Made by a program: the position numbers and the translations under genes. From Flavobacterium aquatile LMG 4008 = ATCC 11947 (GTDB lineage: Bacteria; Bacteroidota; Bacteroidia; Flavobacteriales; Flavobacteriaceae), in NCBI RefSeq assembly GCF_000757385.1, contig NZ_JRHH01000006.1, positions 124,001-188,000 of the forward strand: a stretch of 64,000 nucleotides of DNA, in the 5' to 3' direction. Below are positions 60,614-64,000 of this stretch, piece by piece. The notes under the pieces were generated by a model that saw only the letters and a program-made list of their open reading frames with translations, was not told the origin of the DNA and searched no databases. Each line of letters starts with the position of its first letter. Positions within the stretch are counted from its first letter, which is position 1.

Positions 60614-61033
60614 ATGAAAAAAACAATTCTTGAAGACATCAAAATAAATATCAAAGTTAAACTCGCCTCTTTATGGACATCTGTAACATTTCTCTACATC
60701 TATGGCGATTATTTTGAGTTATATGTTCCTACAAAAGTAAGTGGAATAATTAATGGAAACAGTATGCTTGATACTCCAATAAAATTATTTTTAGCATCAT
60801 TATTATTAGCAATTCCTTCTCTGATGATTTGTTTTTCGATTCTATTAAAACCACAACTAAACAAATGGCTAAACATAGTATTTGGTTTGTTTTTTACAGC
60901 CATAATGTTGCTAATTGCAGCGACTTCATTTTCAGAATGGAGAGTTTTTTATGTTTTTTACGCCATTTTAGAAAGTATGCTTACGGCAATCATTGTTTGG
61001 ACTGCTTATAATTGGACTAAACAAATTAATTAA
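60614..61033 (+). CDS. DUF6326-like small membrane protein
   Basis: 139 residues with four TM segments (about 20-35, 57-78, 83-103, 110-133). The pattern KVKLASLWTSVTFLYIYGDY at the N terminus is that of the family I remember as DUF6326. Function unknown. It precedes a DUF4386 gene. Confidence 0.8.
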   Translation: MKKTILEDIKINIKVKLASLWTSVTFLYIYGDYFELYVPTKVSGIINGNSMLDTPIKLFLASLLLAIPSLMICFSILLKPQLNKWLNIVFGLFFTAIMLLIAATSFSEWRVFYVFYAILESMLTAIIVWTAYNWTKQIN

Positions 61034-61067
61034 TCTAATAAATTAAACCTTAAACCAAAACACGAAA

Positions 61068-61766
61068 ATGACATCAAATAAAAAAACAGCTCGAATTGCA
61101 GGATTACTCTATTTAGGAGTAGTAGTAACAGGAATTTTTAGTTTGGCTTATGTACCTTCTAAATTAATTGTTTGGGACAATCCAACCGAAACATTTAATA
61201 ACATAAAAGCCTCTGAAACGCTTTTCAGATTCGGAATTGTAGGTGGTTTATCCTGTTATACATTCTTTCTGTTTTTAGTGCTTCAACTTTACAAATTATT
61301 AAAATCTGTAAACAAAAATTATGCAAAATTGATGATTTTGTTAGCCATTATTAGTGTTCCAATTTACTTTTTGAATATTCATAATCAGTTTAATGTGTTA
61401 TCATTTATTACAGAGAATAGTTTTGATTTGTCTTTGGAGGAAACAAAATCTCAAATAATGCTAAATCTTGATCAATATGATAATGGAATGCGAATAGTTC
61501 ATATATTTTCTGGATTATGGCTTTTGCCTTTTGGATATTTGGTTTATAAATCGAGTTTTTTACCTAAGTTTTTCGGGATTTTGTTAATGATGGGTTGCTT
61601 TGGGTATTTAATAAATTTTTTAGGAAATACTTTGGTTTCAGATTATTCTACTCTTGGAATTTCAAAATACATTAGCATACCAGCCACATTTGGAGAAATA
61701 GGAATATGCTTGTGGTTATTAATCATGGGCGCAAAAGAAAATCATCAATCAAAATCAATCTCATGA
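61068..61766 (+). CDS. DUF4386 membrane protein
   Basis: 232 residues with six TM segments. N terminus SNKKTARIAGLLYLGVVVTG is characteristic for DUF4386. The sequence MRIVHIFSGLWLLPFGYLVY in the second half also fits. It overlaps the hydrolase gene by 4 bp. Function unknown. Confidence 0.9.
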   Translation: MTSNKKTARIAGLLYLGVVVTGIFSLAYVPSKLIVWDNPTETFNNIKASETLFRFGIVGGLSCYTFFLFLVLQLYKLLKSVNKNYAKLMILLAIISVPIYFLNIHNQFNVLSFITENSFDLSLEETKSQIMLNLDQYDNGMRIVHIFSGLWLLPFGYLVYKSSFLPKFFGILLMMGCFGYLINFLGNTLVSDYSTLGISKYISIPATFGEIGICLWLLIMGAKENHQSKSIS

Positions 61767-63433
61767 AAAAAATATTTTTAGCATTTTGCTTTCTAATTAC
61801 CAATTTATCTATTGCACAGAATTCTAATGATGAAAATTATATCATTCAAGATAGTGTTTCTATACCGACAAAAAGTGGCATTCCAATTTCAGCAATTGTG
61901 GTCCGTAAAAAAACAAACACACAACCTTTGCCCGTTATTCTTTTTTATACAACCTATTATCAAGGAAAAGGAGATGCAATTTTGGGCAAAAGGTCTGCTG
62001 ATAAAGATTATGTTGGTGTTGTGGCTTATGCACGTGGAATTCGTGCCAATTTAAAAGATTATGTTCCTTATGAACATGAAGGAACTGATATTTATGACAT
62101 TATCGATTGGATAAGTAAACAGCCATGGAGCAATGGAAAAGTAGGAATGTTAAGCGGTAGTTATACTGGTTTTTCGCAATGGGCAACGGCAAAAAACATA
62201 CATCCAGCATTAAAAACTATTGTGCCGCAAGTAGCAGTAATGCCAGGTTTTGACACGCCAATGGAAAACAACGTTCAGTCAAATTTGAATTTATATTGGC
62301 CTCACGATAATATTTACAAAAAAGAACCTATACGAAGAAGTTTACCTTTTGAATGGTTTGATAATGGTATTGCTTTTGGTAAAATGGATAGTTTGGCAGG
62401 TTACAAAAGTGAGATTTTTAAAAAATGGTTGCAACATCCTAGTTACGATAAGTATTGGCAATCGTTAGTGCCAACTCCAGAAGAATATGCAAAAATTAAT
62501 ATTCCAGTTCTTTCAACTACTGGATATTATGATGGTTCACAAATTTCGGCATTGCAGTATTTCAAATTACATACAAAATACAACAAAAACGCCAATCATT
62601 ATTTTGTAATTGGTCCTTACGATCATTGGGGTGGACAACGAAAAGCAGCACCCAATTTAATGGGTTACACTATTGATGAAGTGGCAAATATAAATATGGG
62701 AGATATTGCCTATCAATGGCTCGATTATATTTTGAAAGATGGTAAAAAACCCGATTTATTGAAAGATAAAATCAATTATCAAGTAATGGGAGCCAATGAA
62801 TGGAAACACGTACCGTCATTAGCCAAAATGAATAATCGAAATTTAAAATTCTATTTAAATAGTGAAATACTTGATGAAGAAAAACCTAAAAAGAAATCAT
62901 TTTCAACTCAAATAATAGATTTTAAAGACCGAAAAAATCAAAATAATTTTTACACACCTACTATTGTGTTTGATACTCTTGATGTAAGTGGAGGATTGGT
63001 TTTTTCTACAAAAATATTTGAAAAAGAGTTTACAATAAATGGCTCTTTTATAGGAAATTTAAAGCTTAAAATCAATAAAAAAGATATGGATATTTCTATA
63101 GCATTGTATGAATTAATGCCAAATGGTAAATACTTTTTTCTTACGAGATATGTTGGTCGAGCTAGCTATGCAAAAAACAATGAAAAGCGACAATTGTTGA
63201 AGCCAAACAAATTTCAAACTATTACTTTTGAAAACACCAGATTGGTTAGTAAAAAAATTAGTAAAGGAAGTAAATTAGTTATTTTGCTAAATACTAATAA
63301 ACATCCATTTGAAATTATAAATTATGGTTCGGGTAAAAACGTGGTTGACGAAACCATAAAAGATGCCGGTGAACCTATGCAAATAAAATGGTATAATGAT
63401 AGTTTTATAAGTATTCCTGTTTGGAAAGAGTAA
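61763..63433 (+). CDS. CocE/NonD family hydrolase (X-Pro dipeptidyl-peptidase-like), exported
   Basis: 556 residues from ATG 61763, which starts the signal peptide MKKIFLAFCFLITNLSIAQ; the longer frame from 61706 overlaps DUF4386 and is rejected. Alpha/beta-hydrolase domain with nucleophile Ser133 in GMLSGSYTGFSQW; His probably in GPYDHWGGQRK (about 293). The C-terminal jellyroll domain (about 400-550) is typical for CocE/PepX proteins. Substrates of the family are esters and X-Pro peptides; the true one is unknown. Confidence 0.92.
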   Translation: MKKIFLAFCFLITNLSIAQNSNDENYIIQDSVSIPTKSGIPISAIVVRKKTNTQPLPVILFYTTYYQGKGDAILGKRSADKDYVGVVAYARGIRANLKDYVPYEHEGTDIYDIIDWISKQPWSNGKVGMLSGSYTGFSQWATAKNIHPALKTIVPQVAVMPGFDTPMENNVQSNLNLYWPHDNIYKKEPIRRSLPFEWFDNGIAFGKMDSLAGYKSEIFKKWLQHPSYDKYWQSLVPTPEEYAKINIPVLSTTGYYDGSQISALQYFKLHTKYNKNANHYFVIGPYDHWGGQRKAAPNLMGYTIDEVANINMGDIAYQWLDYILKDGKKPDLLKDKINYQVMGANEWKHVPSLAKMNNRNLKFYLNSEILDEEKPKKKSFSTQIIDFKDRKNQNNFYTPTIVFDTLDVSGGLVFSTKIFEKEFTINGSFIGNLKLKINKKDMDISIALYELMPNGKYFFLTRYVGRASYAKNNEKRQLLKPNKFQTITFENTRLVSKKISKGSKLVILLNTNKHPFEIINYGSGKNVVDETIKDAGEPMQIKWYNDSFISIPVWKE

Positions 63434-63445
63434 TCAGAACCCTAA

Positions 63446-64000
63446 ATGAATTACAATACAATTGAACCCAATAAAAATCTATCAGACTTCATAAAATGTT
63501 ATTGGACATTAGAAGCTGAAAAGGAGACTAATCCAGAAAAGCAACGCATTGTTCCAGATGGTTGCATGGAAATGATTTTTCACTATGGCGATTTTTACAA
63601 ACAATACTTAGTAGATGGAAGTTTTATTATTCAACCGAAATGTTTTGTTTTTGGACAAATCACCCAGCCTTTAGACATTGAACCCACTGGAAAAACAGGA
63701 ATATTCGCCATCCGTTTTTTACCCAATGGCTTTGTTCCGTTTACCGATTTCCCTATTCATAAAATGGAAAACAAAGCGGTTCCGTTAATTGAATTATTTG
63801 GAGAAGAAGCAAGTAAATTAGAAAAAGAAGTTCTAAAAGCAGCTTCAAATGAAGAACGAGTTAAAATTGTTGAAGCTTTTTTTACCGATTTAATTTCAGA
63901 TTCGAAAGTTATTGATAGAATAACAAAATCGAGTGTTGCATTGATTTTAGAATTAAAAGGTCAATTAACTGTAGAAGAATTGTCAGAAAATTTAAGCACC
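63446..64000 (+). CDS. AraC family regulator (3' end cut off)
   Basis: The frame opens at ATG 63446 and runs to the right edge without stop, 185 residues seen. The N-terminal domain (FIKCYWTLEAEKETNPEKQR, VPDGCMEMIFHYGD, FAIRFLPNGF) is the DUF6597-type domain of AraC regulators; the last residues LTVEELSENLS are the first helix-turn-helix of the AraC domain. It begins 12 bp after the hydrolase gene and may regulate it; this is inference. Confidence 0.88.
   Translation, partial: MNYNTIEPNKNLSDFIKCYWTLEAEKETNPEKQRIVPDGCMEMIFHYGDFYKQYLVDGSFIIQPKCFVFGQITQPLDIEPTGKTGIFAIRFLPNGFVPFTDFPIHKMENKAVPLIELFGEEASKLEKEVLKAASNEERVKIVEAFFTDLISDSKVIDRITKSSVALILELKGQLTVEELSENLST

Noticed and set aside
1..64000. 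CRISPR array, insertion sequence or rRNA
   Set aside because: I saw no regularly spaced repeats, no transposase and no rRNA sequence anywhere in the window.

Overview
The window looks like a chromosomal stretch of a low-GC Flavobacteriaceae bacterium, most likely Flavobacterium or a close relative. Evidence: AT-rich DNA, promoters of the Bacteroidetes type (TTTG-N19-TAnnTTTG), no Shine-Dalgarno signals, a type IX secretion C-terminal sorting domain, a TonB receptor next to a DUF4249 lipoprotein, and LytTR-type regulators.

Layout. 1-8.5 kb: core genes, namely an Lrp/AsnC regulator (cut by the left edge) divergent from a PLP-dependent sulfur amino acid lyase, a DUF4932-like secreted protein, an amino acid permease, peroxiredoxin-thioredoxin-DUF6952 and TauE/SafE. 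8.5-14.5 kb: an RND efflux operon (TolC, adaptor, pump, small protein) on the minus strand. 14.7-19.7 kb: a T9SS-sorted Kelch-like protein, two small Cys-containing exported proteins, and an arsenic operon (ArsR, DUF6428, ArsC-like phosphatase, ACR3). 19.8-26.9 kb: Tpx, DgkA, FtsK, LolA, LptF/G and a RibB with a degenerate RibA domain.

At 27.0 kb a tRNA-Ser with its own promoter is followed by a repeat-rich att-like region and a tyrosine integrase. I read 27.1 to about 49.8 kb as an integrated island. It carries (a) a LytS/LytR two-component system, a TonB receptor/DUF4249 pair, an NmrA-like oxidoreductase and a TolC-adaptor-ABC exporter; (b) a mobile-element core of RteC, an excisionase-like HTH, a replication-organiser-like protein and a DnaC/IstB-like ATPase; and (c) a seven-gene block at 42.67-49.78 kb. 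I see no relaxase or conjugation genes and did not find the right end.

The seven-gene block is the best candidate for an undescribed system. A C-protein-like XRE regulator with its own inverted-repeat operator is followed without gaps by an 870-residue protein with two GHKL ATPase modules (a MutL/MORC/Hsp90-like module at the N terminus and a histidine-kinase-like one at the C terminus), a receiver protein with all phosphorylation residues, an HNH nuclease, an Eco57I-type N6-adenine methyltransferase, a DUF3800 protein and an unknown protein. It looks like restriction-modification wired to a phosphorelay-type signal unit. A candidate small RNA, with a perfect promoter and terminator, faces the end of the block.

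50-64 kb: a membrane LytTR regulator with an amidohydrolase, two paralogous DUF2975-XRE modules sharing a promoter-overlapping operator, an ABC transporter whose permease is fused to an M1 peptidase, an ankyrin protein, membrane proteins, a CocE-like hydrolase, and an AraC-type regulator cut by the right edge.

Regulatory signals read by eye include a Crp/Fnr-like motif at the same distance from two promoters, and 21-bp-period direct repeats beside both LytTR regulators.
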